Part shown: positions 1 to 7,142 of the stretch, one piece after another
Layout of the letters: every line of letters begins with the position of its first letter
Position numbering within the stretch: the stretch's first letter is position 1
Source of the DNA: an uncultured Alistipes sp.
GTDB taxonomy: Bacteria > Bacteroidota > Bacteroidia > Bacteroidales > Rikenellaceae
Direction: 5' to 3'
DNA length: 64,000 bases
Assembly: GCA_947623965.1 (NCBI GenBank)
Contig: CANQIF010000002.1
Location: 124,001 to 188,000, forward strand
Made by a program: the position numbers and the translations under genes
The notes under the pieces: generated by a model
Told to the model about the DNA's origin: nothing
The model's database searches: none
Seen by the model: the letters and a program-made list of their open reading frames with translations, nothing else

Positions 1-480
1 AAGGGCAAGCCGAAAGGTATCGTCGAGTGGGCTACGGCTTCTGCCGCCAAACTTGCCGCGACAGCCATTGCTTTGGACGATATCATCGACCTCATCAAGG
101 GCGTGGACTCTTCGTATGCCCAGCGCGGGCGGTTTATGTTCAATCGCAATACGCTGTGGTCGCTGGTCAAGATCAAGGACAACAACGGCCGCTACATCTG
201 GCAGGAGGGTGCGAAAGACGGCACGCCGCCGACGTTGTTCGGCAAGTCGTATATTCTGAACGACGATATCGACGACATCGCAGCAGGCAAGGCTTCGGTA
301 TTATTCGGCGACTTCTCGAAGTACAAGATCCGTATGGTCAAGTCGTTCCGCGTGATTCGGCTCAACGAGCTGTTGGCCGAATACCTTTCTATTGGACTGT
401 TCGGCTTCGCCCGCGTGGACGGCGTGTTGTTGGATGCCGGCACGCATCCCGTTCATAAGTTGGTGCATAAATCGGCGTAA
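1..480 (+). CDS. Phage major capsid protein, C-terminal part (5' end outside window)
   Basis: The frame is open from base 1 to a TAA at 478-480, so the start lies upstream and only the last 159 codons are seen. The product resembles the C-terminal part of HK97-fold phage major capsid proteins: an N-R-N-T-L-W segment followed by a kinase-free beta-rich stretch ending F-G-D-F-S-K-Y...R-x-V-K-S-F-R-V, the usual 'F(G)DF..Y.I.' region near the end of capsid subunits. The role as shell subunit is inferred from this and from the head-tail genes that follow with only 3 bp spacing. It opens a collinear + strand morphogenesis operon. Confidence is limited by the missing N-terminus. Confidence 0.72.
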   Translation, partial: KGKPKGIVEWATASAAKLAATAIALDDIIDLIKGVDSSYAQRGRFMFNRNTLWSLVKIKDNNGRYIWQEGAKDGTPPTLFGKSYILNDDIDDIAAGKASVLFGDFSKYKIRMVKSFRVIRLNELLAEYLSIGLFGFARVDGVLLDAGTHPVHKLVHKSA

Positions 481-483
481 GGT

Positions 484-1020
484 ATGATGGTAATCGAGGT
501 GCGGGAGCCGCCGATTGCGTTGGAACTGGCCAAGCAGCACCTGCGTGTAGGCAGTACCACCCATGACGATACTTTGATCGCTGCGAAACTCGATATGGCT
601 GTTGCCGTGGCGGAGGATATGACAGGACGGATCATCCGGGAGAAGAGGGTACGGCTCGATGTTTCGATCTCTGCCGATGCTTCTATTATCCGCCTGCCTG
701 TCCCCACGACGTGTATCGAGCGGCTCTCCGTTTCTCGAACCCTCGTTCCCGAATCCGACTATACGCTTTTGGAGGACGACTACGATCCGATGCTGGTTAT
801 TGAGCCGCAGTATAGCGGCGAGACTGCGACGGTTACGGCTGTCGTCGGCTACAATCGCGATAATATACCTCCTGCAATCAAGGCGGCTATTCTGTTGATC
901 TTGGGTACGCTCTACGACAACGAATCGGACAACCTCGTCGGTCGCTCCGTTTCGGAACTATCTCTTACGGCAGAGAAACTTCTGCTTCCGTGGCGGGTAA
1001 CCCCTTACGGCGATGTTTGA
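484..1020 (+). CDS. Phage head-tail connector (gp6-like)
   Basis: A 178-residue protein resembling the HK97 gp6-like head-tail connector family (small helical proteins forming a ring under the portal). The N-terminal part has the family's 'A..HLRV....DD..I......A....E..TGR' pattern (residues 14-46), and the C-terminal part is helical, ending in a segment with P-P-A-I-K-A-A-I-L-L. It starts 3 bp after the capsid stop and overlaps the next gene by 8 bp, as expected for translationally coupled head-completion genes. Function is inferred from family resemblance and position. Confidence 0.75.
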   Translation: MMVIEVREPPIALELAKQHLRVGSTTHDDTLIAAKLDMAVAVAEDMTGRIIREKRVRLDVSISADASIIRLPVPTTCIERLSVSRTLVPESDYTLLEDDYDPMLVIEPQYSGETATVTAVVGYNRDNIPPAIKAAILLILGTLYDNESDNLVGRSVSELSLTAEKLLLPWRVTPYGDV

Positions 1021-1330
1021 CACGCGAATTGAAATCCTCGAATACACCGAGGAGCGGGACGAGTACAACGATCTTACGAAATCGCTCCGATGCGTTGCTC
1101 TCTGCTATGCTCAGCGTACCGAGAACGGCGGCCGGGAGAACCTCTATGCCGGACGAATCGTCCACGAGAACGAAGTGGTCTATACGATCCGCTGGCAACC
1201 CGATCTGCATCCCGATATGGTCGTGCGCGACGAGGGGTTCTTGCGGAAGATAATCTCGATTCACGAGGAGGGGCGCCGTTGGCGTCTGCATCTTAAATGC
1301 CGGAAGAGCGATGCTGACGATCGAGGTTGA
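1013..1330 (+). CDS. Phage head-tail joining/adaptor protein
   Basis: A 105-residue protein resembling the phage head-tail joining family (SPP1 gp16-like head closure). It opens M-F-D-T-R-I-E-I-L and has the family's alternation of a short beta-barrel with a variable loop (E-N-G-G-R-E-N). Size (about 105-115 aa in the family) and position directly after the connector agree. The ATG lies inside the end of the connector gene, and its own 3' end overlaps the next ATG by 20 bp, suggesting coupled translation. It probably plugs the portal channel after DNA packaging. Confidence 0.7.
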   Translation: MFDTRIEILEYTEERDEYNDLTKSLRCVALCYAQRTENGGRENLYAGRIVHENEVVYTIRWQPDLHPDMVVRDEGFLRKIISIHEEGRRWRLHLKCRKSDADDRG

Positions 1331-1835
1331 AGGTTATGCCGAAGCCAAGCGGATTCTGGACGAGCTGCCGAACACGATGCAGAAACGGATGCTGTCGGCT
1401 GCTTTGCGTGCTTCCGCTAAGCCGATGCTGCAATCGGCAAGGGGCAAAGTGCCGGTGCGGAGCGGTAAGTTGAAGAAGCAGTTGCGCATCGTCCGTTACA
1501 AAGACCGCAACACTTCGAAATCGGAGGTGGCGGTTGCCGTGAAACCGGTTTTCGAGCGCACGAAGAAGAAAGGTGCTGCGAATGAATACTACGGTAAATT
1601 CATCCACGAGGGGACGGCCGATCCGCGTACCTCGAAAAAGGGCAAGCTGTTGGTCTTCGACGACGCGCAGGGCAAAAAGGTCTTCGTCCGCAGCACGAAA
1701 GGCATCAAGCCGACGCCCTATTTGGAGCAGGCTTATACGGAGAACTCCGAGCGCACGGCGGCTATCTTCGGCGACGAGTTGGCTGCGGCGGTCGAGAAGT
1801 TCGTGAATAAAAACTTCGCACCGGTATCGAAATGA
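1311..1835 (+). CDS. HK97 gp10-like tail component
   Basis: A 174-residue protein of the HK97 gp10-like family (tail terminator/minor tail component). It shows the typical order: an N-terminal helix with 'L..LP..M....L..AL..A..P....A....P..(T/S)G.L' (around residues 15-60), then a basic beta region and 'Y...(I/V)HEGT....PF/Y' near residues 95-135, here Y-Y-G-K-F-I-H-E-G-T, followed by T-P-Y-L-E-Q-A-Y. It overlaps the next gene by 4 bp (ATGA-type junction at 1832-1835). The gene appears intact. Confidence 0.77.
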   Translation: MLTIEVEGYAEAKRILDELPNTMQKRMLSAALRASAKPMLQSARGKVPVRSGKLKKQLRIVRYKDRNTSKSEVAVAVKPVFERTKKKGAANEYYGKFIHEGTADPRTSKKGKLLVFDDAQGKKVFVRSTKGIKPTPYLEQAYTENSERTAAIFGDELAAAVEKFVNKNFAPVSK

Positions 1836-2188
1836 CGGATTTCAAGAAGCAGTTGATCGCACTTTTGGAGCGTGAGATTCCCGAATTGGCGGATAGGATC
1901 CAAGCCGGTGCGGTCAATGCCCGAATGCCTGCGCCTTTCGCCGCATTCTCCGTGCCGGAGGAGACGCCCGTAAGGACGCTGCACGGTATCGCCGGTTACC
2001 GGACGATGTTCGAGGTCGCGGTCTACGACAGCAGGTTCTCCGGCGCGGAACGCCTCAAGCATCGGGCGATCGCCGCCTTGGAGGGTGCGGAGTTCGACGG
2101 CAAACGCAGCCGCTTCGTCTCCTCGGCGACGGAATACTACGCGGACTACGACCTGCACGGTGCGACGATGACATTCAGAATCATATAA
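1832..2188 (+). CDS. Tail completion protein (DUF3168-like, gp17 type)
   Basis: A 118-residue protein with the length and layout of DUF3168/gp17-like tail completion proteins: a helical start with L-I-A-L-L, a middle 'Y.....V.V(Y)(D/S)....' strand (F-E-V-A-V-Y-D-S) and an aromatic beta C-terminus that ends in R-I-I. It sits exactly between the gp10-like gene and the tail tube gene, the usual place for the tail terminator that caps the tube and docks to the head. The start overlaps the upstream stop. Assignment is mainly by position and general pattern. Confidence 0.6.
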   Translation: MTDFKKQLIALLEREIPELADRIQAGAVNARMPAPFAAFSVPEETPVRTLHGIAGYRTMFEVAVYDSRFSGAERLKHRAIAALEGAEFDGKRSRFVSSATEYYADYDLHGATMTFRII

Positions 2189-2205
2189 CGACAAAACGAT
2201 AACTT

Positions 2206-2646
2206 ATGCCAGAAACTTACGGAAACAAACAGGTCGTCCAAGGGGAGGACATCATTCTCTTGGTGGACGATAAGACGACGCTCCACGCCACGACGCACAC
2301 GCTTAAGGTGGACTTGGAGATGAAAGAGCTGCGCACGAAGGATACCGACGGCAAGGAGAAGCGGCCGGGCGATGTCTCGTGGTCGGTGGACGGCGACGGA
2401 CTGGTGGTCATCGACGATTCGATCGAGAACAGCCATACCGCCGAGGAGGTCCTCGACCTGGTACTTCGGAAAAAACTCGTCGAGGTAGTCGTCAAGTCGC
2501 CGCTCACGGGACTCGCGAAGATGTACACGGGCAAAGCCTACATCACGACCTTCTCGCTCTCGACGCCTGCGGGCGACAACGCCTCTTACAGTTATTCGCT
2601 TACCGGTAGCGGTAATCTTACGCCGGCAGACAAACCTAAATCCTGA
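2206..2646 (+). CDS. Phage major tail tube protein
   Basis: A 146-residue, acidic, beta-rich protein with no signal peptide, ending in a Ser/Thr/Pro-rich tail. It starts with a short polar segment followed by G-E-D-I-I-L-L-V and a T-H-T-L-K-V strand, resembling the TP901-1-like tail tube subunits of Bacteroidales siphoviruses. The last third (F-S-L-S-T-P-A-G-D-N-A-S-Y-S-Y-S-L) is the strand that closes the tube beta sandwich in such proteins. Position (after tail completion, before the frameshifted chaperones) is the canonical place for the tube gene. Confidence 0.68.
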   Translation: MPETYGNKQVVQGEDIILLVDDKTTLHATTHTLKVDLEMKELRTKDTDGKEKRPGDVSWSVDGDGLVVIDDSIENSHTAEEVLDLVLRKKLVEVVVKSPLTGLAKMYTGKAYITTFSLSTPAGDNASYSYSLTGSGNLTPADKPKS

Positions 2647-2651
2647 CCACA

Positions 2652-3011
2652 ATGAAAGAGATCATCATTCAAGGCACGCCGCGCCCGATCCACTTTGGAT
2701 TGCGCGCCATCGACGAATTCGCCAAGCAGCACGGTGCGGAGTTCGGGCAGACGGTCGCTTCGTCCGACGCCCTCGGATCGTTGGACAGCATCGTCGCACT
2801 GACCGCCACGGGGCTCAACGAGGGCGCACGACGTGCCAGCTGTGACCGCCGCTACACCGAAGACGAGGTGTGGGACATCTTCGACGAGGAGCCGTCGCTT
2901 ATTCTCACGGTTTCGGAACTCTTCGTCGAGAGCATCGCGCCGCTGACGGATAAGTTGGGCGACCTCTCAAAAAACGGGAAACGCCCGACGACGGGGAGCC
3001 GCAAGCGGTAA
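2652..3011 (+). CDS. Tail assembly chaperone, short (unshifted) form
   Basis: The normal-frame product is 119 residues and mostly helical. It starts 5 bp after the tail tube stop and resembles the gpG-type tail chaperones of long-tailed phages, which coat the tape measure protein while the tube polymerises. At codons 107-108 the frame runs through A-AAA-AAC (2969-2975), a perfect -1 slippery heptamer in the correct phase, so a fraction of ribosomes should continue into the next ORF. Sequence similarity of the short protein is weak; the assignment rests on position plus the slippery site. Confidence 0.72.
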   Translation: MKEIIIQGTPRPIHFGLRAIDEFAKQHGAEFGQTVASSDALGSLDSIVALTATGLNEGARRASCDRRYTEDEVWDIFDEEPSLILTVSELFVESIAPLTDKLGDLSKNGKRPTTGSRKR

Positions 3012-3331
3012 CCTACGAGCGGTGGTTCGCCATCGCCGTCGGGCAAATGGGACTGGCACCCGAAGCCTTCGAACGGCTGACGCCCGCAGAGTTCATCTAC
3101 GCATGGCTCGGCTGGGCGAAACGCGAAGGCGACCGGCATCGGCAGGCGTGGGAACGCGAGCGGTGGGCGGTATGGGTTGCGACTTGCATCCAACTCGGCC
3201 GCAAAGACCGCCGCCCGATGACCGAGATGTTCCCGCTGCCGTGGGAACGGACTGCCATATCACGACCGGAGCCGACCCTCGAAGAGAGAAAAGAACGAAT
3301 AACCGAAATGAAACGATGTATCCGAAAATAA
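2652..3331 (+). CDS. Tail assembly chaperone, long form by -1 ribosomal frameshift
   Basis: Slipping back one base at 2969-2975 moves the ribosome from the frame of 2652 into the frame that is open without a stop from 2975 to the TGA/TAA at 3329-3331. The fusion would be 108 residues of the short chaperone plus 118 residues, total about 226. The downstream ORF has an ATG only at 3047, leaving about 70 coding bases unused if it were translated on its own, which favours fusion. The C-terminal extension has a W-rich helical segment (around F-I-Y-A-W-L-G-W) like other 'GT' extensions that bind the tape measure protein. This is the lambda G/GT arrangement. Confidence 0.75.
2969..2975 (+). other. 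Programmed -1 frameshift slippery heptamer A-AAA-AAC
   Basis: The heptamer lies in phase as tcA-AAA-AAC in the short chaperone frame, the optimal X-XXY-YYZ form for bacterial -1 slippage. It lies 36 bases before the zero-frame stop. Downstream sequence (2976-3020) is GC-rich and can fold, but I did not identify a definite stimulatory pseudoknot. Confidence 0.8.
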
Positions 3332-3828
3332 CCCTGCTTCTTATCCTGACGATCGCCGCTGCCGGCTGCTCTTCGCTCCGAAGCACGCGATCCGAGCGGC
3401 ACGAGACGCTCGCCATCACCGACTCGACTCTTACGATGCTGTTCCGGCAGGAGTTCGAGCGGCAGATCGGAACGCTCCGCCGGACCGTCGTGGAGTTTTA
3501 GCCGCCGACGGAATATCCGAAACCGTGCGACGACCGACTCCCGAATCCGGCCGATACGCTCCGCGCCGTTCTTCCGCCTCCGAAGATTCCGGCGGCGAGT
3601 GCTTCCCGACAGCCGGTCAAACGCATCTCCTATACCGAGGTGTCGATGCAGAACGACCGAACGACTCTTACCGACAGCATTTCGCATAGCCGAATCAACA
3701 CGGCTGCTCGCAATGATGTACAGGAGCAGACCGACGAGCAACCATCTTCCGGTGTCGCGTGGCTCAAGTGGGCGACGGTGCTCGTTGCGCTGATGCTTCT
3801 GCTGCTCTTATTCCTCAAACTCCGATAA
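3316..3828 (+). pseudogene. Candidate one-protein spanin (u-spanin) interrupted by an in-frame TAG
   Basis: From the ATG at 3316 the frame encodes an N-terminal lipoprotein signal (T-L-L-L-I-L-T-I-A-A-A-G-C, lipobox Cys18) and then hits TAG at 3499-3501. Beyond the TAG the same frame stays open to 3826-3828 and encodes a Pro-rich linker, a polar periplasmic-like segment and a C-terminal transmembrane helix (W-L-K-W-A-T-V-L-V-A-L-M-L then six Leu-rich residues) ending K-L-R. Read through, it is 170 residues with an outer-membrane lipid anchor at one end and an inner-membrane helix at the other, the architecture of unimolecular spanins such as T1 gp11 that fuse the membranes in lysis. It overlaps the chaperone long form by 16 bp. 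Either a nonsense mutation, amber readthrough or sequence error explains the TAG. Confidence 0.6.
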
Positions 3829-3838
3829 CCGAACCCTT

Positions 3839-4619
3839 ATGGCCAGACTGAAAACTCCGATTTCATACTATGGCGGCAAGCAGATGCTTCTGAAGCATAT
3901 CCTGCCGTTGATTCCCGAACATACGCTCTATACGGAAGCCTTCTGCGGCGGCTGCGCTGTGCTGTTCGCCAAGCCGCCCGCGCAGTGCGAGGTCATCAAC
4001 GACACGAACACCGAATTGGTGAACTTCTACCGCGTAGCGCAGACGCAGTATCCGGCGCTCAAGGCGATGATCGACGCGACGCTCCACAGCCGCGAGATAC
4101 ACGCCCACGGTCGGCATATCAACGAGCATCCGTCGTTCTTCACACCCGTCGAGCGAGCTTGGGCGGTGTGGGTCTGCACGAAGTTGGGCTTCGCTTCGAT
4201 GATCGACGGGACGTTCGGCTACGACCGCAGCGGCACGACGACGCTGAAACTCCGCAATGCGAAAGAAGCCTTCACGGAGGAGTTGTGCTGCCGCCTCGAC
4301 CGCGTTATGGTCGAGTGCGAGGACGGCATCGATGTCATCCGCCGCTACGACTGTCCCGAAGCGTTCCACTTCGTCGATCCGCCCTATGTCGGCAGCGACT
4401 GCGGATTACAACGGCACGTTCGACGAGGAGGATTTTTCGAGGCTGCTCGACACGTTGTCAAAGGTAAAAGGTCGGTTCATGCTGACGATGTTTCCGCACG
4501 AAAAGATCGAACGCTTCGCCGCCCGGCACGGTTGGACGATCCATCGGCTCGACCGTACCATCACCGCCTCGAAAGTCTCCCGCCGCCGGCAGGAGGAGTG
4601 GATCACAACGAATTACTGA
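3839..4619 (+). pseudogene. dam: Phage DNA adenine (Dam-type) methyltransferase, frameshifted
   Basis: The first frame gives a typical D12 class N6-adenine methylase N-terminus: P-I-S-Y-Y-G-G-K (residues 7-14, AdoMet motif) and T-E-A-F-C-G-G (about 31-37), then the catalytic D-P-P-Y motif (about residues 179-182). Just after D-P-P-Y-V-G-S-D-C the frame is lost near 4400-4410; the expected C-terminal part (Y-N-G-T-F-D-E-E-D-F-S-R-L-L, then F-M-L-T-M-F) continues in the next frame to the TGA at 4617-4619. Restoring the frame gives about 260 residues, the normal family length. As it stands the reading frame continues out of phase to 4756. It likely modified phage DNA to evade restriction. One extra or two missing bases is the lesion. 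Confidence 0.8.
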
Positions 4620-4626
4620 TACCGAC

Positions 4627-5403
4627 GTGGACACATTCGCTTATGATAACCCTGCCTATATCGCTTCGTGTTCGTTCGGCAAGGATTCGATCGCTACGAT
4701 CCTCCTTGCCCTCGAACACGGCGAGCCGCTCAATGCCGCCGTCTTCTCGGAGGTAATGTTCGACCACCGACGAAATATCAGTGGCGAAATACCCGAACAC
4801 ATCGAGTGGATCTACTCGACGGCGATCCCGCGTCTTGCCGTCTTGGGCGTACGGGTCGATGTCGTCCGTTCGGAAAAAGACTATCTCACGCTCTTCCATA
4901 CGGTCATTCGGAGCGGTACGCATAAGGGTATGCTGCGCGGCTGGCTTATCGGCGGCAAGTGCTGCGCCAACCGAGACCTCAAAATCCAGCCTATACATCG
5001 CTACTATGCCCGTTACCGCGAGCGGGGTGTTGTGCAGTATGTCGGTATCGCGGCTGACGAACCGAAGCGCCTCGCGCGAATGCAGGACAAAGGGTATATC
5101 CGTAAAACGAGCCTGCTCGCCAAGTACGGGTACACCGAGGCGGACGCCCGACGCAAGTGCGAAGAATACGGTCTGTTGTCGCCTCTCTACCGAACCTCGC
5201 ATCGGGGCGGTTGCTGGTTTTGCCCCAACTGCCGCATTCCGGTTTTCGCCGAATTGCGCCGTCGCCATCCCGAATTGTGGCGCGAACTGCAACTGCTCTC
5301 GAAGGTCGAAAATAAGTCATCCGAAGGCTTCAAATACGGGCAGACTTTCGAGGAGGTCGAGCGGCGGGTGGATCTCTTCGAATATACACCGATACTATTC
5401 TAA
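4627..5403 (+). CDS. Phage PAPS reductase-like / adenine nucleotide alpha-hydrolase family protein
   Basis: A 258-residue protein of the PP-loop ATPase superfamily. The PP-loop S-F-G-K-D-S is at residues 16-21, and the C-terminal part has a Cys pair cluster G-G-C-W-F-C-P-N-C (around residue 197), plus G-G-K-C-C in the middle, which suggests a metal or Fe-S site. Such genes are common in Bacteroidales phages beside methylases, where they are annotated as PAPS reductases; the real substrate is unknown, and nucleotide or base modification is an alternative. A GTG start at 4627 is 7 bp after the dam stop and is preceded by AGGAGG at 4591, a little far to be a ribosome site. The neighbouring dam gene is broken; this one is intact. 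Confidence 0.72.
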   Translation: MDTFAYDNPAYIASCSFGKDSIATILLALEHGEPLNAAVFSEVMFDHRRNISGEIPEHIEWIYSTAIPRLAVLGVRVDVVRSEKDYLTLFHTVIRSGTHKGMLRGWLIGGKCCANRDLKIQPIHRYYARYRERGVVQYVGIAADEPKRLARMQDKGYIRKTSLLAKYGYTEADARRKCEEYGLLSPLYRTSHRGGCWFCPNCRIPVFAELRRRHPELWRELQLLSKVENKSSEGFKYGQTFEEVERRVDLFEYTPILF

Positions 5404-5441
5404 ATAACTGAAAATAAATGCGATAATATCTCCCTGCCGAC

Positions 5442-5472
5442 TTGCGTGTTCTAAAAAACGATGTTATGTTTA
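5442..5472 (+). promoter_or_regulatory. Accessory-array promoter copy 1 (TTG-N20-TATGTTTA)
   Basis: TTG at 5442-5444, exactly 20 bp, then TATGTTTA at 5465-5472, one base off the Bacteroidetes -7 consensus TAnnTTTG. It belongs to a set of five near-identical blocks that also share an upstream TGAAAATAAATGCGATAAT box (5409-5427) and a downstream ATGCAATAAA box. Confidence 0.8.
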
Positions 5473-5493
5473 TCATGCAATAAAGAGCGAATT

Positions 5494-5745
5494 ATGAAAA
5501 AGACAGTCATCGTGAAAGGAGAGCGCCGCAAGGTAGAATTCGAGTATCGGGTAATCGATAAATTGGTTAGTTGCCAAAAAAGCAAACGATGGGATAAGCA
5601 GTGGGGATGGCTTCCGGTCGAAACCTATTACCACGAGGCCGTTGCCATTATCGGCGGTGTAGAATATCCGAGCGTTCGGCGCTGGCATACCAATGGCGGC
5701 AGGTATTCGGAACAGTTCTTTTACAACGGACATTTCTATGATTAG
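5494..5745 (+). CDS. Small phage accessory protein A (unknown)
   Basis: An 83-residue, aromatic-rich, basic protein starting M-K-K-T-V-I-V-K-G-E-R-R and ending F-Y-N-G-H-F-Y-D. I do not recognise the family. A longer frame opening at 5461 is rejected because that ATG lies inside the promoter -7 region. The gene is the first unit of the accessory array: its own promoter (5442-5472) lies 21 bp upstream of the start and a perfect hairpin (5814-5856) follows about 70 bp after the stop. This self-contained promoter-gene-hairpin layout is that of a phage 'moron', a gene expressed from the lysogen independently of the lytic operon. An anti-defence or superinfection role is possible but is not shown by sequence. 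Confidence 0.65.
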   Translation: MKKTVIVKGERRKVEFEYRVIDKLVSCQKSKRWDKQWGWLPVETYYHEAVAIIGGVEYPSVRRWHTNGGRYSEQFFYNGHFYD

Positions 5746-5813
5746 TATAAGAAAATGATCGAGCGCATTCTCGAATCGGCAGACGAAAGTAACTCTTGAA
5801 CCTCGATGGAAGT

Positions 5814-5856
5814 AGATCGAAACAGGCTCCGTACGGAGCCTGTTTCGATCTTTTGA
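5814..5856 (+). terminator. Strong hairpin after accessory gene A
   Basis: A perfect inverted repeat GATCGAAACAGGCTCC / GGAGCCTGTTTCGATC with a 4-base loop (GTAC), followed by TTTTG. The stem of 16 bp plus the U-tract is typical of an intrinsic terminator and insulates unit A from the next promoter copy. Confidence 0.8.
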
Positions 5857-5905
5857 GACAAGTGTAAATGTCTGAATATAAATATGATAATAGTTGCCGA
5901 ATAAC

Positions 5906-5936
5906 TTGCGTGTTCCGAATAACAATGTTATGTTTG
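5906..5936 (+). promoter_or_regulatory. Accessory-array promoter copy 2 (TTG-N20-TATGTTTG)
   Basis: TTG at 5906-5908, 20 bp, TATGTTTG at 5929-5936, an exact match to TAnnTTTG. The spacer and flanks are nearly identical to the other array promoters: the TGAATATAAATATGATAAT box upstream at 5871 and GATAAACAACTGAA downstream. Confidence 0.85.
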
Positions 5937-5981
5937 CAGTGTGATAAACAACTGAATAATAAACGATTAAAACGTCCGAAC

Positions 5982-6404
5982 ATGACAAGTGCACAGGCAA
6001 AACAGATCGCATCGAGCTATATGCGGCAACAGAGCGATTACGTATTTTCAGAGGTAACGGTTAAAAACCTCGTTCCGGCGAACGGACCCATCAGGGTGTG
6101 GCTCACCACCGAAGACGAATGCGGGGACGAACTGATCGTCGAGGTCGAGATGGACCCGCGGTCGAATGAGATCCGCTGGAAGAAGATTTGCAACACGGGA
6201 CGCCTATCCGAATATCTGAAGCCGGCTACTCGGATCGATAAACTTTCGGCGGGGCAGCGCTTCCGGCTGCAAGGCGACTGCGTGGTTTACGAGTTCGTGG
6301 ACAATGTAAAGGACTGCAGCAGTATTCCCTATATCATCCGACGGGCGGACCGGTCCGGTTGCGTATCGAGAGTCGGATGGCAGGAAGTTTTTCCTATCGA
6401 GTAA
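5982..6404 (+). CDS. Small phage accessory protein B (unknown)
   Basis: A 140-residue soluble, acidic protein starting M-T-S-A-Q-A-K-Q. I chose the ATG at 5982 because the in-frame ATG at 5868 lies upstream of the promoter at 5906-5936. The N-terminal half has helical A-S-S-Y-M-R-Q-Q, then a beta-rich stretch (P-I-R-V-W-L-T-T-E-D-E); the C-terminal third is aromatic and ends W-Q-E-V-F-P-I-E. No recognised domain. A hairpin at 6411-6441 follows, then a second small frameshifted gene (6457-6666) probably read from the same promoter. Confidence 0.65.
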   Translation: MTSAQAKQIASSYMRQQSDYVFSEVTVKNLVPANGPIRVWLTTEDECGDELIVEVEMDPRSNEIRWKKICNTGRLSEYLKPATRIDKLSAGQRFRLQGDCVVYEFVDNVKDCSSIPYIIRRADRSGCVSRVGWQEVFPIE

Positions 6405-6410
6405 CCGATA

Positions 6411-6441
6411 ACCGCGCACCTTGCCGAAAGGCAGGTGCGCA
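6411..6441 (+). terminator. Hairpin after accessory gene B
   Basis: GCGCACCTTGCC - GAAA - GGCAGGTGCGC forms a stem with a GNRA-type GAAA loop, followed by ATAAAACG rather than a clean T-run. It may be an attenuator between B and the next small gene rather than a full terminator. Confidence 0.55.
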
Positions 6442-6456
6442 TAAAACGATACGACG

Positions 6457-6666
6457 ATGAAACTCCGCCGAACGAAAACCGGAACTTACACGATGGCAGG
6501 TATTACCGCAACTCAATATCGCGCTCTTGCGGCTGTTGACCGCCGATGAGCGTTGCTTCGACGAGCAGGACGAGGACGGCAACTATTACAGCAACGACGA
6601 TTTCGTCTGCTCGCTCGATGGCTATGAACGCGAGGCATTGCGACAGGAGTGCGACGCACTTCGATA
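6457..6666 (+). pseudogene. Small phage accessory gene, frameshifted
   Basis: The ATG frame (M-K-L-R-R-T-K-T-G-T-Y then I-T-A-T-Q-Y-R-A-L) stops at a TGA at 6547-6549. From about 6530 the next frame reads L-L-T-A-D-E-R-C-F-D-E and then N-Y-Y-S-N-D-D-F-V-C-S-L to a TAA at 6664-6666. The two halves join naturally into a protein of about 70 residues if one base is dropped (or two added) near 6525-6535, and the second half has no start codon of its own. The acidic D-E-D-G-N-Y-Y-S-N-D segment resembles small hypothetical proteins of Bacteroidales phages. Read with gene B from promoter copy 2. Confidence 0.55.
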
Positions 6667-6712
6667 ACGTGTAAAATACTGAAAATAAGTGTAATAATAC
6701 TTGCAGAAAGAC

Positions 6713-6743
6713 TTGCGTGTTCCGAATTATGATGCCATCTTTG
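6713..6743 (+). promoter_or_regulatory. Accessory-array promoter copy 3 (TTG-N20-CATCTTTG)
   Basis: TTG at 6713-6715, 20 bp, CATCTTTG at 6736-6743. It is one base off TAnnTTTG at the first position, so it may be weaker than copies 2, 4 and 5. Upstream TGAAAATAAGTGTAATAAT and downstream GTGCAATAAACGACT boxes match the family. Confidence 0.78.
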
Positions 6744-6775
6744 CAGTGCAATAAACGACTAATATAGAGTGGATT

Positions 6776-7111
6776 ATGAGTACAAGAGCAAGAATCGGAG
6801 TAAAACTTCCAGACGGAAAAATCAAAAGCATTCATATATGGCGGGACGGACATCCCGATACGTTGGGCGAAACATTGTCTGCGCACTACAATACATTGGA
6901 ATCGGCAATGGCACTGGTCGAACGAGGCAACATAATCGATGTGGAGGCACGTCTCGAAGAGTACCGGTTCGAGAAATCGAATGAACGGTACGATACCGAG
7001 CCTCGGATTTATAAAACGGTTGCCGCCTACGAACGAGAAATAGAGGAAGATATATGTTACAAATATCTCTATCGGGACGGCAAGTGGGAATACCGGACGG
7101 TCGACGAGTAA
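6776..7111 (+). CDS. Small phage accessory protein C (MSTRA-type family)
   Basis: A 111-residue protein that starts M-S-T-R-A-R-I-G-V-K-L-P-D-G-K and continues with a W-R-D-G-H-P-D...L...Y-N-T-L-E segment. This is the pattern of a widespread small protein family in phages and plasmids of gut bacteria whose members open 'M-(S/A)-T-R-(A/S)-N-I-G-(V/I)-K' and carry 'C-H-W-D-G-(Y/H)-P'. The function of the family is unknown to me. The C-terminal half is strongly helical and charged, ending in a Y-L-Y-R-D-G-K-W-E-Y beta hairpin. It has its own promoter (copy 3) 32 bp upstream and is closed by hairpins at 7143-7161 and 7195-7231. Confidence 0.7.
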   Translation: MSTRARIGVKLPDGKIKSIHIWRDGHPDTLGETLSAHYNTLESAMALVERGNIIDVEARLEEYRFEKSNERYDTEPRIYKTVAAYEREIEEDICYKYLYRDGKWEYRTVDE

Positions 7112-7142
7112 TTGACTTCCGATCGTAAGGAGTGAATGCTCC

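Noticed and set aside
5461..5493. Upstream extension of accessory gene A to an ATG at 5461
   Set aside because: The ATG lies inside the -7 element of the gene's own promoter, so it cannot be in the mRNA. The same argument rejects extensions of genes B (5868) and D (7359).
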